Below are positions 43,089 to 52,348 of a DNA stretch of 64,000 nt, piece by piece. Within the stretch, counting starts at the first letter, position 1, and each line of letters opens with the position of its first letter. Below the pieces are notes generated by a model. That model ran no database searches, was not told the origin of the DNA, and saw only the letters and a program-made list of their open reading frames with translations. The position numbers were made by a program, and so were the translations under genes. Origin of the DNA: Billgrantia lactosivorans (GTDB lineage Bacteria > Pseudomonadota > Gammaproteobacteria > Pseudomonadales > Halomonadaceae); the NCBI RefSeq assembly GCF_003254665.1, contig NZ_QHGY01000002.1, positions 1 to 64,000 on the forward strand, written 5' to 3'.

Positions 43089-44894
43089 TTGGACGTGACC
43101 GCGCCGCCCGACCTGCACGCCCGACTCAAGCCGCGGCTGTTGCCGCGTCCGCGCAACGACGCACTCTACGCCCGCGCTCGCGCCGAGGGGTTGAGCGAGC
43201 TGCAGGCGCGCGTGCTGGCCGGCCGACTGGCCGACTACGAAGGCGAACTGGCACCGCTGACCCAGCCCAGCCTGCGCTACCTCGAACACCCGGAGCGCCT
43301 CGCCGACGGCCGCCGCGCCGCCGAGCGCATCGCGCGCGCGGTGGTGGAGGGCGAGCATATCGGCATCCTCACCGACTACGACGTCGACGGCATTACCTCC
43401 CACGTGGTGATACGGCGCACCCTGGTGGAGTTCTTCGGCGTGCCGGAGTCGCGCCTGCACAGCCTGATCGGCCACCGCATCCACGACGGCTACGGCATCA
43501 GCCTGCCGCTGGTGGAGCGCACGCTGGCACTTTCGCCGCGGCCGAGCCTGGTCATCACCGCCGACTGCGGCAGTTCCGACGAGCCGCGTATCGCCCGGCT
43601 CAAGGCGGCCGGCATCGACGTGGTGGTGAGCGACCATCACGCCTTGCCTATCGAGGGACCTCCACCCTCGGCCCATGCCGTGGTGAATCCGACGCGCAGC
43701 GACTGCCAGTATCCTGACCGTACCATTGCCGGTTGCATGGTCGCCTGGCTGGTCATGTCGCTCACGCGCAGCGTGCTGATCGAGTGGGGGGTGATTCCCC
43801 GAGCCACGCCCAAGCTCTCCGCCTGGCTCTCCTACGTGGCGCTGGGCACCGTCGCCGACTGTGTCTCGCTGGGTGCGAGCCCGGCCAACCGCGCCGTGGT
43901 CAGCCACGGACTGGCACTGATCAATCGCATGGAGGCCGCCTGCTGGCGCGCCATGGCGGCGCGCCTGGGGGATGACAGCGTGCCGTTTTCCGCCGAGACG
44001 CTGGCCTTCCAGATGGGGCCGCGGATCAATGCCCGCTCGCGCCTGGACGACCCCTACGCCGCGCTTCACTTCATGCTGGCGGCGGACGATGCCACCGCGA
44101 TACGCCACCTGCAGACGCTGGACGAGGACAACCAGTCGCGCAAGGCCATCGAGGCGGACATGGTCGAGGAGGCGCGCGCCCTGGCCATGCCCCAGCTCGA
44201 GGCGGACCAGCCGGCGCTCATCGTGTTTCTGGACAGCGGCCACCCCGGCGTACAGGGCATCGTCGCCTCGCGGCTGGTACAGGCCTTCGGGCGCCCCGCG
44301 CTGGTGCTGACCCCGGCCGCGGCGCCCGGCATGCTTACCGGCTCGGGGCGCTCCATCGACGCGCTGCACCTGCGCGACGCCCTGCAGCGCGCCTACGAGC
44401 TCGCCCCCGACGCCCTGCCACGCTTCGGCGGCCACCGCGGGGCAGCCGGCGTGGGCGTGCCGATCGAGCGGTTGGAAGCCTTTCGCGAAGCCTTCCTGCA
44501 GGCAGTCGCGGAGCAGCTGGCGGGCGTCGAGCTCTATCCCCATGTGCTCACCGACGGCGCCCTGACGCCGGAGCAGTTCCAGCTTGCCACCCTGCTCGAG
44601 CTGGAGGCGCTGGGTCCCTACGGACGGGAATTCGACGCGCCGCTGTTCGAGGGCCGCTTCCTGGTCGAGTCGCTGCGGCCGGTGGGCGCCGACGGCACCC
44701 ACCTGTCGCTGGTGCTGTCGGCGGGGGCGGCCAGCCTCAAGGCGATCTGGTTCCGCGCCCTGACGCCGGGCGAGCTGCCGGCCTTCGGCATGGGAGATAC
44801 GCTGCGTTGCGCCTACCGCCTCAACCGCAACCGCTGGCGTGGGCAGGAGTCGCTGCAGCTGATGGTGGAGTACGCCGAGCCGCTGGGCCGCTGA
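43089..44894 (+). CDS. recJ: Single-strand DNA exonuclease RecJ (divergent DHH family)
   Basis: 601-residue DHH-DHHA1 phosphoesterase. Motif I is LTDYDVDGITS, motif II VITADCGSSDE, motif III VVVSDHHALP and motif IV ALGTVADCVSLG. The DHHA1 part has LDSGHPGVQGIVASRLVQ and RFGGHRGAAGVGV, followed by an OB-like C-terminal domain (about 490-600). These catalytic residues support 5'-3' DNA exonuclease activity. Several motifs differ from standard RecJ (YDVDG for FDADG, ADCG for VDNG). The TTG start at 43089 has GAGGAG six bases upstream. The position after dsbC/thrC and before prfB-lysS matches the E. coli order, supporting RecJ. Confidence 0.85.
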   Translation: MDVTAPPDLHARLKPRLLPRPRNDALYARARAEGLSELQARVLAGRLADYEGELAPLTQPSLRYLEHPERLADGRRAAERIARAVVEGEHIGILTDYDVDGITSHVVIRRTLVEFFGVPESRLHSLIGHRIHDGYGISLPLVERTLALSPRPSLVITADCGSSDEPRIARLKAAGIDVVVSDHHALPIEGPPPSAHAVVNPTRSDCQYPDRTIAGCMVAWLVMSLTRSVLIEWGVIPRATPKLSAWLSYVALGTVADCVSLGASPANRAVVSHGLALINRMEAACWRAMAARLGDDSVPFSAETLAFQMGPRINARSRLDDPYAALHFMLAADDATAIRHLQTLDEDNQSRKAIEADMVEEARALAMPQLEADQPALIVFLDSGHPGVQGIVASRLVQAFGRPALVLTPAAAPGMLTGSGRSIDALHLRDALQRAYELAPDALPRFGGHRGAAGVGVPIERLEAFREAFLQAVAEQLAGVELYPHVLTDGALTPEQFQLATLLELEALGPYGREFDAPLFEGRFLVESLRPVGADGTHLSLVLSAGAASLKAIWFRALTPGELPAFGMGDTLRCAYRLNRNRWRGQESLQLMVEYAEPLGR

Positions 44895-44976
44895 GCGAGG
44901 TCAATGCCCTGGCGGGTCATTCCCGCTAGAATCCGGCCCGTTCGGGCGTGCCGCCCGCCATCCCAAGGAAACGTGC

Positions 44977-45594
44977 ATGGATCCCCAAGATCTTCCCACC
45001 GACCCCCATCGCCCCTACGAGGACGTGATGGCGATGCTGGTGGGCACGCTGTTCGTCGCCCTCGGCGTTACCTTCTATACCCAGGCGCTGCTGCTCACCG
45101 GCAGCACCGCCGGCATGGCCTTCCTGCTGCAGTACGCCACCGGCTGGCGCTTCGGGGTGTGGTTCTTCCTGATCAACCTGCCGTTCTACTACCTGGCGGT
45201 GAAGCGCTTGGGCTGGTCGTTCACCCTGCGCACCTTCGTCGCCATCGCCCTGGTGTCGCTGTTCTCCGAGCTGACCGGCCGGTGGGTCGCCTTCGACAGC
45301 CTCAACCCGCTCTATGCCTCGCTGATGGGTGGCAGCCTGATCGGCATCGGCATGCTGGTGCTGTTTCGCCATCGCACCAGCCTCGGTGGCATCAACATCC
45401 TGGCGCTCTACCTGCAGGGCCGCTACGGCCTGCGCGCCGGCTTCGTGCAGCTCGGCGTCGACGCGCTGATCATGCTCGCTGCCTTGCTGGTGCTGCCGCC
45501 GGAACGGGTCGGGCTCTCGGTGCTCGGCGCCGTGGCGCTGAACCTGATCATTGCCTTGAACCACAAGCCGGGTCGCTATATGGGCGTGAGCTGA
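44977..45594 (+). CDS. YitT-family membrane protein
   Basis: 205 residues with about five or six membrane segments (MLVGTLFVALGVTFYTQALLL; FGVWFFLINLPFYYLAVKRLGW; LIGIGMLVLFRHRTSLGGINI). It matches the YitT/UPF0750 family, with the Gly-rich GSTAGMAFL and SLGGINILALYLQ stretches. The function is unknown. The C-terminal DUF2179 domain of many YitT proteins is missing, so this is the short form. AAGGAAA lies before the ATG. It begins 82 bases after recJ. Confidence 0.85.
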   Translation: MDPQDLPTDPHRPYEDVMAMLVGTLFVALGVTFYTQALLLTGSTAGMAFLLQYATGWRFGVWFFLINLPFYYLAVKRLGWSFTLRTFVAIALVSLFSELTGRWVAFDSLNPLYASLMGGSLIGIGMLVLFRHRTSLGGINILALYLQGRYGLRAGFVQLGVDALIMLAALLVLPPERVGLSVLGAVALNLIIALNHKPGRYMGVS

Positions 45595-45608
45595 AGAAGT
45601 GGCGGTGC

Positions 45609-46028
45609 TCAGTACGTAGGCCAGACACCCGGCGTCGCCAGCTCGATCAGGTGCCCATCCGGGTCGCGGAAATAGAGGCTCTCGCCGCCGCGAGGCCAGT
45701 GGGTGCGTCCCTCGATCGCGATGCCGTGGTCGTCGAGCTGGCGCTCCCAGGCGGGCAGTTCGCGCGCCGAGATGGCAAAGGCGAGATGCACCCGCCCCTT
45801 GCCATCGTGGGGCGGAATGGTGCCCATGTCGTGGGGCAGCACCACGGTCTCCAGCGTCTCGCCCTGCAGGAACAGCAGCAGCACCGAACCGGCGCCGGCG
45901 TCGTAGGCGGTGAAGCGGTGGTCGGCGTTGAAGGGCTCGAGCCCCATCACGCCTTCGAAGAAGACCCGCGCCCGATCCATGTCGTCGACGTAGAGCGCGG
46001 TCTCCAGTACGCCGTTGAGTCTGGGCAT
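45609..46028 (-). CDS. VOC-family (glyoxalase/dioxygenase fold) protein
   Basis: 139 residues forming two beta-alpha-beta-beta-beta modules. LETALYVDDMDRARVFFEGVMGLEP and HLAFAISARELPAWERQLDDHGI are typical. The metal-ligand pattern is His near RVHLAFAI and Glu in GHLIELATPG, with YFRDPDGHLIEL at the end. Candidate activities include glyoxalase I, dioxygenase and fosfomycin-type thiol transferase; the sequence does not decide. GGAGGAGAG precedes the ATG at 46028; the ATG at 46049 is less likely. It converges on the YitT gene and is divergent from fadL. Confidence 0.85.
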   Translation of the reverse strand: MPRLNGVLETALYVDDMDRARVFFEGVMGLEPFNADHRFTAYDAGAGSVLLLFLQGETLETVVLPHDMGTIPPHDGKGRVHLAFAISARELPAWERQLDDHGIAIEGRTHWPRGGESLYFRDPDGHLIELATPGVWPTY

Positions 46029-46238
46029 GGCGTTCTCTCCTCCGGCCATATGTCTTCAGCGTAGCAGCTACTTGCCGTCTTCCGGCGCCTTGGCAGGGTG
46101 GCGGAAAGATAGGCCTCGTGCAGAACAGGATCGTCGGGCAGGGGCGATCGCCGACAAGGACGTGTGTGTTGCGTCGTACAGGAAAAAGTTCAACGGCTTA
46201 CGCTTGAGTAGGACTAAAGGATGAGGGTTTCTCGCATT

Positions 46239-46275
46239 AAAACGAACGTTTGGCCTTGATCCAAACGAATGTTTG
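46239..46275 (+). promoter_or_regulatory. Two PsrA-like operators upstream of the first fadL
   Basis: CAAACGAATGTTTG (46262-46275) fits the PsrA consensus G/C-AAAC-N2-4-GTTTG/C exactly. AAAACGAACGTTTG (46239-46252) differs only at the first base. They are 9 bases apart, about 90-126 bases before the fadL ATG. PsrA is the TetR-type repressor of fatty-acid genes in pseudomonads, released by long-chain fatty acids. The rest of the 46029-46364 region holds no gene. Confidence 0.75.
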
Positions 46276-46364
46276 GCGAAAACTGACCGGGTAGGGTACC
46301 GCTCCGGTGAGAGCGGAACAGATAACCAGCTCCAGCTCGCATCTGGATAGAGGACGTCGAGACC

Positions 46365-47702
46365 ATGCAGAACAAGTTCAACAAGATCACCTGGGCCGTG
46401 GCCATCGCGGCTGCCGCCTTCGCCAGCCAGGCCAACGCCGGCGGCTATCAGGTCAACGAGCAGAGTGTCAGCGGCCAGGGTTATGGCCATGCGGGTCGGA
46501 GCTCCAACGTCAACGATGCCACCATCGTGTTCGGCAACCCGGCGGGCATGTCCTTCCTCGACCGCGCGCAGCTCACCGCCGGCGGAACCTATCTGAACGT
46601 CAATAGCGAGATCCGTAATGCCGAGGCGAGTCGAACCAATGCTGGTACACTGATGGCACCTCAGCAGACGACAGGTTCGTCTGAAGGCGATATGGTGCCG
46701 GGTACGCTGATTCCCTTTGCCTTCTATGCCCAGCCGGTCAATGAGCGGCTGGCTTTTGGCTTTGGCGTCTATGCGCCGTTCGGCTCTCAGACCGACTACG
46801 AAGACGGCTTCGTTGGTCGCAATCTGGGGAATTACACCGAGCTGAAGGTAATGAGTGCCCAGCCCACGGTGTCGTATCGTTTCAACGATCAGTGGTCGAT
46901 CGGCGCTGGCATTACCTATAACCGTGTGGAGGGTGAACTCCAGCGCCAAGTGCCGCAGCCTGGTGCGGGAATGGCGGATCCGGATCAAGACCTCGACTCA
47001 CGGGTAGAGGGGGACGACGATGCCTGGGGGTATAACCTGGGTGTCATTTACCAGCCGGTTCCCGAAACCACGCTGGGTCTGACTTATCGCTCGAAGGTCG
47101 ATTACGACCTTACGGGTTCCTACAGGGCAACCAATCCCGATGGTTCGGTCGCTACCAATCCCCTGACAGGTGCAGCGTTGGAGGACAACGCACGCTTGAA
47201 CCTGGTAACGCCGGAAACCATCAACTTCTCCGTGACCCAGCAGATGAGCGACCGCTTGAAGCTGATGGCGGGTGCCTCCTGGGTTCGCTGGGACCGCTTT
47301 GAGGAAATCCATGTAACGAATGATGCGGGCGACACGATCACCCGGGAGACCCAGGATTATTCCAATGCCTGGGCTTACGGTGTCGGTGGTGAATACCAGC
47401 TCAACCCACAGCTGGTTCTGCGTGCCGGTGTCACTCTCGACTTCACGCCTACCAGCGACGAGTTCCGCAGCGCACGGATTCCCTCGGACGATCGCCGCAT
47501 CTTCTCCATCGGCGCCGGCTGGACGCCTACGGAAAACCTGACGCTGGACTTTGCCTATTCCTATCTGACCGAGCGTAGCACCCAAGTTGATCAGACAAGG
47601 ATAGATCATGAGGGTACTGGGGCAGAAACGGAGTTGGCCTACTCCGCGGACTACAAGAACGAAGCCCATGGTTTCGGCGCTCAGCTGACCTATCGCTTCT
47701 GA
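46365..47702 (+). CDS. fadL: FadL-family outer-membrane long-chain fatty acid transporter (copy 1)
   Basis: 445-residue beta-barrel. The signal peptide (about 1-25: ITWAVAIAAAAFASQANAGG) is followed by the hatch domain with the conserved SSNVNDATIVFGNPAGMSFLDRA, where the NPAG motif is the FadL hallmark. The barrel follows and ends in an aromatic residue (QLTYRF). It imports hydrophobic compounds, most likely long-chain fatty acids given the upstream PsrA-like sites. Codon use looks less GC-biased than its neighbours. A terminator separates it from the paralogue, so each has its own promoter. Confidence 0.93.
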   Translation: MQNKFNKITWAVAIAAAAFASQANAGGYQVNEQSVSGQGYGHAGRSSNVNDATIVFGNPAGMSFLDRAQLTAGGTYLNVNSEIRNAEASRTNAGTLMAPQQTTGSSEGDMVPGTLIPFAFYAQPVNERLAFGFGVYAPFGSQTDYEDGFVGRNLGNYTELKVMSAQPTVSYRFNDQWSIGAGITYNRVEGELQRQVPQPGAGMADPDQDLDSRVEGDDDAWGYNLGVIYQPVPETTLGLTYRSKVDYDLTGSYRATNPDGSVATNPLTGAALEDNARLNLVTPETINFSVTQQMSDRLKLMAGASWVRWDRFEEIHVTNDAGDTITRETQDYSNAWAYGVGGEYQLNPQLVLRAGVTLDFTPTSDEFRSARIPSDDRRIFSIGAGWTPTENLTLDFAYSYLTERSTQVDQTRIDHEGTGAETELAYSADYKNEAHGFGAQLTYRF

Positions 47703-47711
47703 TCGAAGCAT

Positions 47712-47741
47712 GGCCTGCCGGCACTGCCGGCAGGCCTTGTA
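47712..47741 (+). terminator. Terminator of fadL copy 1
   Basis: GGCCTGCCGGC (47712-47722) and GCCGGCAGGCC (47726-47736) form a perfect 11-bp stem with loop ACT, followed by TTGTAT. Confidence 0.8.
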
Positions 47742-47796
47742 TCATCTGGATGCTATCCGGCTTCGGCCAAGAGAGGTTCGCCTCTCGCCCAAAAAT

Positions 47797-47810
47797 AAAA
47801 CGAACGTTTG
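47797..47810 (+). promoter_or_regulatory. PsrA-like operator upstream of the second fadL
   Basis: AAAACGAACGTTTG is identical to the operator at 46239-46252 and lies 79 bases before the second fadL start. The identical 14-base site before both paralogues points to one shared regulator. Confidence 0.75.
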
Positions 47811-47889
47811 TGCAGTATGGAACGGAAGGGTCCCGTGTTCGCCCCGGTGAACGTCAAGCGTCGACAGACGACTGAAACAGGACACTTTC

Positions 47890-49305
47890 ATGAACAAGAC
47901 CAAGACTCCCTCGATTTCTCTCGCCCTGTTCATGGGCAGCTTCGCTTCCCTGGCTGCCTATCATGCCGCCGCCGGTGGCTTCGAGATCACTGCCCAGAGC
48001 ATCGGTTCACAGGGCACCGGTCATGCCGGGCGCAGCTCCAACGTGGCGGACGCCACCGTCGTCTACGGCAACCCCGCCGGCATGTCCTTTCTCGATCATG
48101 CTCAGGTATCGGTCGGGGGGACCGGCATTCGTGCCTACACCGAGATCGACAACGTGTCGTCCAACTTCAGTGCCGACGCCGAGGGCAGCCTGTCGCTGCT
48201 GCCCTTCCTGCCACCGCTGACCTTCCAGCTGGGGCCGGGCGACATGGGGCGGGTCTCGGGCACCAACGAGGGCAACATGGTGCCCGATTCACTCATCCCC
48301 TACGCCTTCTACGCCCAGCCGCTCACCGAGCGGCTCAGCGTTGGCTTCGGCGTCTACGTGCCGTTCGGCGCCAGTACCGATTATGACGACGACTTCGAGG
48401 GGCGCTACCACGGCACCCTGACCGAGCTGAGTGTGATAACGGCGCAGCCGACCCTCTCCTATCGCCTGACCGACCGACTCTCCTTCGGCGCGGGGCTGAC
48501 CTACAACCGTGCCGAGGGGGAGCTGGCCGTCAAGGTGCCGCACATCGAGGACGCCGTGAACGGTACGCCGCCCTCGCCCGAAACCGACGAGGAGGTGCGG
48601 GTGAGTGGTGACGACGACGCCTGGGGCTATCATCTGGGGCTGATGTACCGCCCCACCGATGCCACGTCGCTCGGCCTGACCTATCGCTCCAGCGTCGAGT
48701 TCGAGCTGGCCGGGGATATCGACACCACCGGCTTCGTGCAGGAGATGCTGCCGAGACAGCCCGGCAGCCTCGACCTGACCACGCCGGAAACGGTCAACTT
48801 CTCCATCTCGCATGACCTGTTCGAGCCCTTGACGCTGATGGCTGGCGCCTCTTGGACCCGCTGGAGCCAGTTCGAGGAGATCGCCATCGACGGTGAGGAA
48901 TCCGGCGAGCGGATCATTGTCGAGCCGCAGGAGTACAGCGATGCCTGGGTCTACTCCGTGGGCGCGGAGTACAGGCCGAGCTCCACCTTGGCGCTAAGGG
49001 CGGGCTTTGCCATCGACAATTCGCCAACCAATGATCGCACGCGCAGCGTTCGCGTTCCCTCGGACGACCGCAAGCTCTACTCCCTGGGGCTGGGCTGGAC
49101 GCCACTGCCGAACCTGAGCTTCGATCTGGCCTATACCTACATCAACGAGAAACGCACCCGGATCGACCAGGCGCGCACCTACCGGGGATCGAGCGAGGCG
49201 CTGGCCGGGCTGATCGATGTCGATGCCGACGCCTCGACCTACTATGGCGCCAACTACGAGACCGAGGCGCACGCGGTGGGGGCGGCGGTCACTTACCGAT
49301 TCTGA
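47890..49305 (+). CDS. FadL-family outer-membrane fatty acid transporter (copy 2)
   Basis: 471-residue paralogue of the preceding gene. It shares the hatch block SSNVADATVVYGNPAGMSFLDHA and the C-terminal AVTYRF. The signal peptide is about residues 8-29 (SLALFMGSFASLAAYHAAAG). Strand sequences such as LIPYAFYAQPLTERLSVGFGVYVPFG are close to copy 1, so the two arose by tandem duplication, then diverged. It probably transports fatty acids or related hydrophobic molecules of a different range. Codon use is more GC-biased than copy 1. GAAACAGGA is upstream of the ATG. Confidence 0.93.
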   Translation: MNKTKTPSISLALFMGSFASLAAYHAAAGGFEITAQSIGSQGTGHAGRSSNVADATVVYGNPAGMSFLDHAQVSVGGTGIRAYTEIDNVSSNFSADAEGSLSLLPFLPPLTFQLGPGDMGRVSGTNEGNMVPDSLIPYAFYAQPLTERLSVGFGVYVPFGASTDYDDDFEGRYHGTLTELSVITAQPTLSYRLTDRLSFGAGLTYNRAEGELAVKVPHIEDAVNGTPPSPETDEEVRVSGDDDAWGYHLGLMYRPTDATSLGLTYRSSVEFELAGDIDTTGFVQEMLPRQPGSLDLTTPETVNFSISHDLFEPLTLMAGASWTRWSQFEEIAIDGEESGERIIVEPQEYSDAWVYSVGAEYRPSSTLALRAGFAIDNSPTNDRTRSVRVPSDDRKLYSLGLGWTPLPNLSFDLAYTYINEKRTRIDQARTYRGSSEALAGLIDVDADASTYYGANYETEAHAVGAAVTYRF

Positions 49306-49465
49306 TCGTCAGCCGCAGCGTATGGCCAGCAACCCGGCCGTGGTGAACGGATGCGCCACCTCGGCAAGTTCGCTACAATAGTCGCCTTTTCCGCGCCGCC
49401 CTCGCCTTGGGTGCAACTGATGCGTCGGCGGCCGTTTTCCCCATGCGATTCAGGCGAGCGAGCCC

Positions 49466-50564
49466 ATGCTGGAAACCAATCCCATCCACAACCTCATCAA
49501 GGACCTGGCCGAACGGACAGACGTCCTGAGGGGGTATCTTTGACTACGCCGAACGCAAGGATCGGCTAGAGGAAGTCTCCCGCGAGCTGGAAGACCCGAA
49601 CGTCTGGAACGACCCGGAGTACGCCCAGAAGCTCGGCAAGGAACGCGCGTCGCTGGAGGTCATCGTCGAGACCATCGACGAGCTCGACCGGGGCCTGGCG
49701 GACAGCCGCGACCTGCTCGAGCTGGCCGAGATGGAGGCCGACGAGGACACTGTCGCCGAGGTCCGGAAGGAGCTCGATTCGCTCCAGGGCAGCCTCGAGA
49801 AGCTCGAGTTCCGGCGCATGTTCTCCGGCGAGATGGACGCCAACAACGCCTACCTCGACATCCAGGCCGGCTCCGGCGGCACCGAGGCCCAGGACTGGGC
49901 CAACATGCTGCTGCGCATGTACCTGCGCTGGTGCGAGCATCACGGTTTCAAGACCGAGATCGTCGAGGTCTCGGCCGGCGAGGTGGCGGGCATCAAGTCG
50001 GCCACCGTGCACGTGCAGGGCGACCACGCCTTCGGCTGGCTGCGCACCGAGACCGGCGTGCACCGCCTGGTGCGCAAGAGCCCCTTCGATTCCGGCGGCC
50101 GCCGCCACACCTCCTTCGCCTCGGTGTTCCTGTCACCGGAGGTCGACGACAACTTCGAGGTCGAGATCAACCCGGCGGACCTGCGCGTCGACACCTACCG
50201 CTCCAGCGGCGCCGGCGGCCAGCACGTCAACACCACCGACTCGGCGGTGCGCATCACCCACGAGCCCACCGGCATCGTGGTGGCCTGCCAGAGCCAGCGC
50301 AGCCAGCACGCCAACCGCGACTTCGCCATGAAGCAGCTCAAGGCGAAGCTGTGGGAACACGAGATGCAGAAGCGCAACGCTGCCAAGCAGGAGGCGGAGG
50401 ACGCCAAGGCCGACATCGGCTGGGGCAGCCAGATCCGCTCCTACGTGCTCGACGACCAGCGCATCAAGGACCTGCGTACCGGAGTGCAGACCAGCAACTG
50501 CGACCGGGTGCTGGATGGCGATCTTGACGCCTTCATCGAAGCCAGCTTGAAGCAGGGGCTATAG
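49466..50564 (+). CDS. prfB: Peptide chain release factor 2 (programmed +1 frameshift)
   Basis: Recognises UGA and UAA. The ATG at 49466 opens a 25-codon first frame ([20 protein letters not shown]) that ends at an in-frame TGA (49541-49543). Translation shifts by +1 and continues to 50564, giving about 365 residues. Downstream landmarks are the GGQ motif in [17 protein letters not shown] and the tripeptide anticodon-like SPF in [10 protein letters not shown], which is specific to RF2. It is upstream of lysS, as in E. coli. Confidence 0.97.
49528..49544 (+). promoter_or_regulatory. prfB: RF2 autoregulatory +1 frameshift site
   Basis: The sequence AGGGGGTATCTTTGAC carries an internal Shine-Dalgarno-like AGGGGG three bases before the slippery CTT TGA C. 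This is the same arrangement as in E. coli prfB. When RF2 is scarce, the ribosome pauses on TGA and slips +1; when RF2 is plentiful, it terminates. This is established biology for the family. Confidence 0.97.
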
Positions 50565-50590
50565 CCTGCTGCGCTCGCTGATACGGCGTG

Positions 50591-50648
50591 GCCCCTCAAC
50601 TCGAGAGACCCATTGACGACAGTCGACTCCGTTCTCTCGTTGAGGGGC
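50591..50648 (+). terminator. Long inverted repeat between prfB and lysS
   Basis: GCCCCTCAAC-TCGAGAG (50591-50607) pairs with CTCTCGTTGAGGGGC (50634-50648), leaving a two-base bulge. The loop contains a small AGTCGACT palindrome. No T-run follows, so it may be a partial terminator or mRNA-stability element. Confidence 0.45.
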
Positions 50649-50725
50649 GCCTTGTCTCAGCTTCGCTCGCGCGGCGCTAGTCGCGTTTACAACACCGCAT
50701 ATTGTGACTGCTAACAGGTAGCGAG

Positions 50726-52276
50726 ATGGCCAACCAGAGCTCCTCCCCGGACAGCCCCCAGACCGACGAGAACCGCCTGATCGCCGAGCGCCGGGCCAAG
50801 CTGGCGGCGCGCCGCCAGCGTGCCGCCGCCACCGGCGGCAGCGCCTTCCCCAACGATTTTCGCCGTGACAGCCTGGCGGCCGACCTCGCGGCCGAGCTGG
50901 GCGAGAGGGACAAGGCGGAGCTGGAGGCGCTGCACCGGCCGGCGGCGGTGGCGGGGCGCATCATGCGCAAGCGCGGCCCCTTCCTGGTGATACAGGACCC
51001 CTCCGGCACGATCCAGCTCTACGTCGACAAGAAGGGGCTGGCGGAAGAGGTGCTCGAGGATATCAAGGGCTGGGACATCGGCGACATCGTGGCCGCCCGT
51101 GGCCCGGTGCACAAGTCGGGCAAGGGCGACCTCTACGTGATGATGGAGGAGGCCAGGCTCTTGACCAAGAGCCTGCGCCCGCTGCCCGACAAGTTCCATG
51201 GCCTGACCGACATGGAGGCGCGCTATCGTCAGCGCTACGTCGACCTGATCATGAACCCCGACTCGCGCAAGGTGTTCGAGACCCGCGCCGGGGTGATCAG
51301 CGCCATGCGCCGCTTCTTCGAGGAGCGCGGCTTCATGGAGGTCGAGACCCCCATGCTGCAGCCGATTCCCGGCGGCGCCACCGCGCGGCCCTTCATCACC
51401 CACCACAACGCGCTGGACATCGACATGTACCTGCGCATCGCTCCCGAGCTCTACCTCAAGCGCCTGGTGGTGGGCGGCTTCGAGAAGGTCTTCGAGATCA
51501 ACCGCAACTTCCGCAACGAAGGGCTGTCGACGCGCCACAACCCCGAGTTCACCATGGTCGAGTTCTACCAGGCCCACGCCAACCACCATGACCTGATGGA
51601 CCTCACCGAGGAGATGCTGCGCGCCGTCGCGCTCAAGGTGCTGGGCACTACCACGGTGGTCAACACCGTGCGCAGCGCCGACGGCGAGGTGCTCGAGAGC
51701 TACGAGTACGACTTCGGCCGCCCGCTCAAGCGCATCAGCGTGTTCGACTCGATCCTCGAGTTCAATCCGGACATCCACGCCGAGGCCCTGGCCGACGAGG
51801 CCGCCGCGCGGCAGATCGCCGAGCGCCTGGACATCGACGTCAAGGACGGCTGGGGGCTGGGCAAGATCCAGATCGAGATCTTCGAGAAGACCGTCGAGCA
51901 TCGCCTGAAGGACCCGACCTTCATCACCGACTACCCCACCGAGGTGAGCCCGCTGGCGCGACGCAACGACCGCGACCCCTTCGTCACCGAGCGCTTCGAG
52001 TTCTTCGTCGGCGGCCGCGAGATCGCCAACGGCTTCTCGGAGCTCAACGACGCCGAGGACCAGGCCGAGCGCTTCCGCGCCCAGGCGGCGGAGAAGGAGG
52101 CTGGCGACCTCGAGGCGATGTACTACGATGCCGACTACGTGCGCGCGCTGGAGTACGGCCTGCCGCCCACCGCAGGCGAGGGCATTGGTATCGACCGCCT
52201 CGTCATGCTGTTCACCGACAGCGCCTCGATCCGCGATGTATTGCTGTTCCCTGCCATGCGCCCCGAGGTGGAATGA
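50726..52276 (+). CDS. lysS: Lysyl-tRNA synthetase (class II)
   Basis: Charges tRNA-Lys, 516 aa (E. coli LysS 505). The N-terminal OB domain (about 60-170: [28 protein letters not shown]) binds the anticodon. The class II catalytic core has motif 1 [27 protein letters not shown], motif 2 [27 protein letters not shown] and motif 3 [18 protein letters not shown]. An N-terminal extension [20 protein letters not shown] is usual. It follows prfB after 161 bases that hold only the inverted repeat. Confidence 0.98.
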   Translation: MANQSSSPDSPQTDENRLIAERRAKLAARRQRAAATGGSAFPNDFRRDSLAADLAAELGERDKAELEALHRPAAVAGRIMRKRGPFLVIQDPSGTIQLYVDKKGLAEEVLEDIKGWDIGDIVAARGPVHKSGKGDLYVMMEEARLLTKSLRPLPDKFHGLTDMEARYRQRYVDLIMNPDSRKVFETRAGVISAMRRFFEERGFMEVETPMLQPIPGGATARPFITHHNALDIDMYLRIAPELYLKRLVVGGFEKVFEINRNFRNEGLSTRHNPEFTMVEFYQAHANHHDLMDLTEEMLRAVALKVLGTTTVVNTVRSADGEVLESYEYDFGRPLKRISVFDSILEFNPDIHAEALADEAAARQIAERLDIDVKDGWGLGKIQIEIFEKTVEHRLKDPTFITDYPTEVSPLARRNDRDPFVTERFEFFVGGREIANGFSELNDAEDQAERFRAQAAEKEAGDLEAMYYDADYVRALEYGLPPTAGEGIGIDRLVMLFTDSASIRDVLLFPAMRPEVE

Positions 52277-52348
52277 AGGGCGGAAGTATTGGTAAGCGGC
52301 GGCGGTAGCACCCATAATGATCACCGTTTCGACGTCGAGGAGACCGCG

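Noticed and set aside
47771..47800. GAGAGG-TTCG-CCTCTC hairpin near AAAAATAAAA as terminator
   Set aside because: The A-run follows on the plus strand, and on the minus strand the T-run precedes the stem, so it is not a terminator in either direction.
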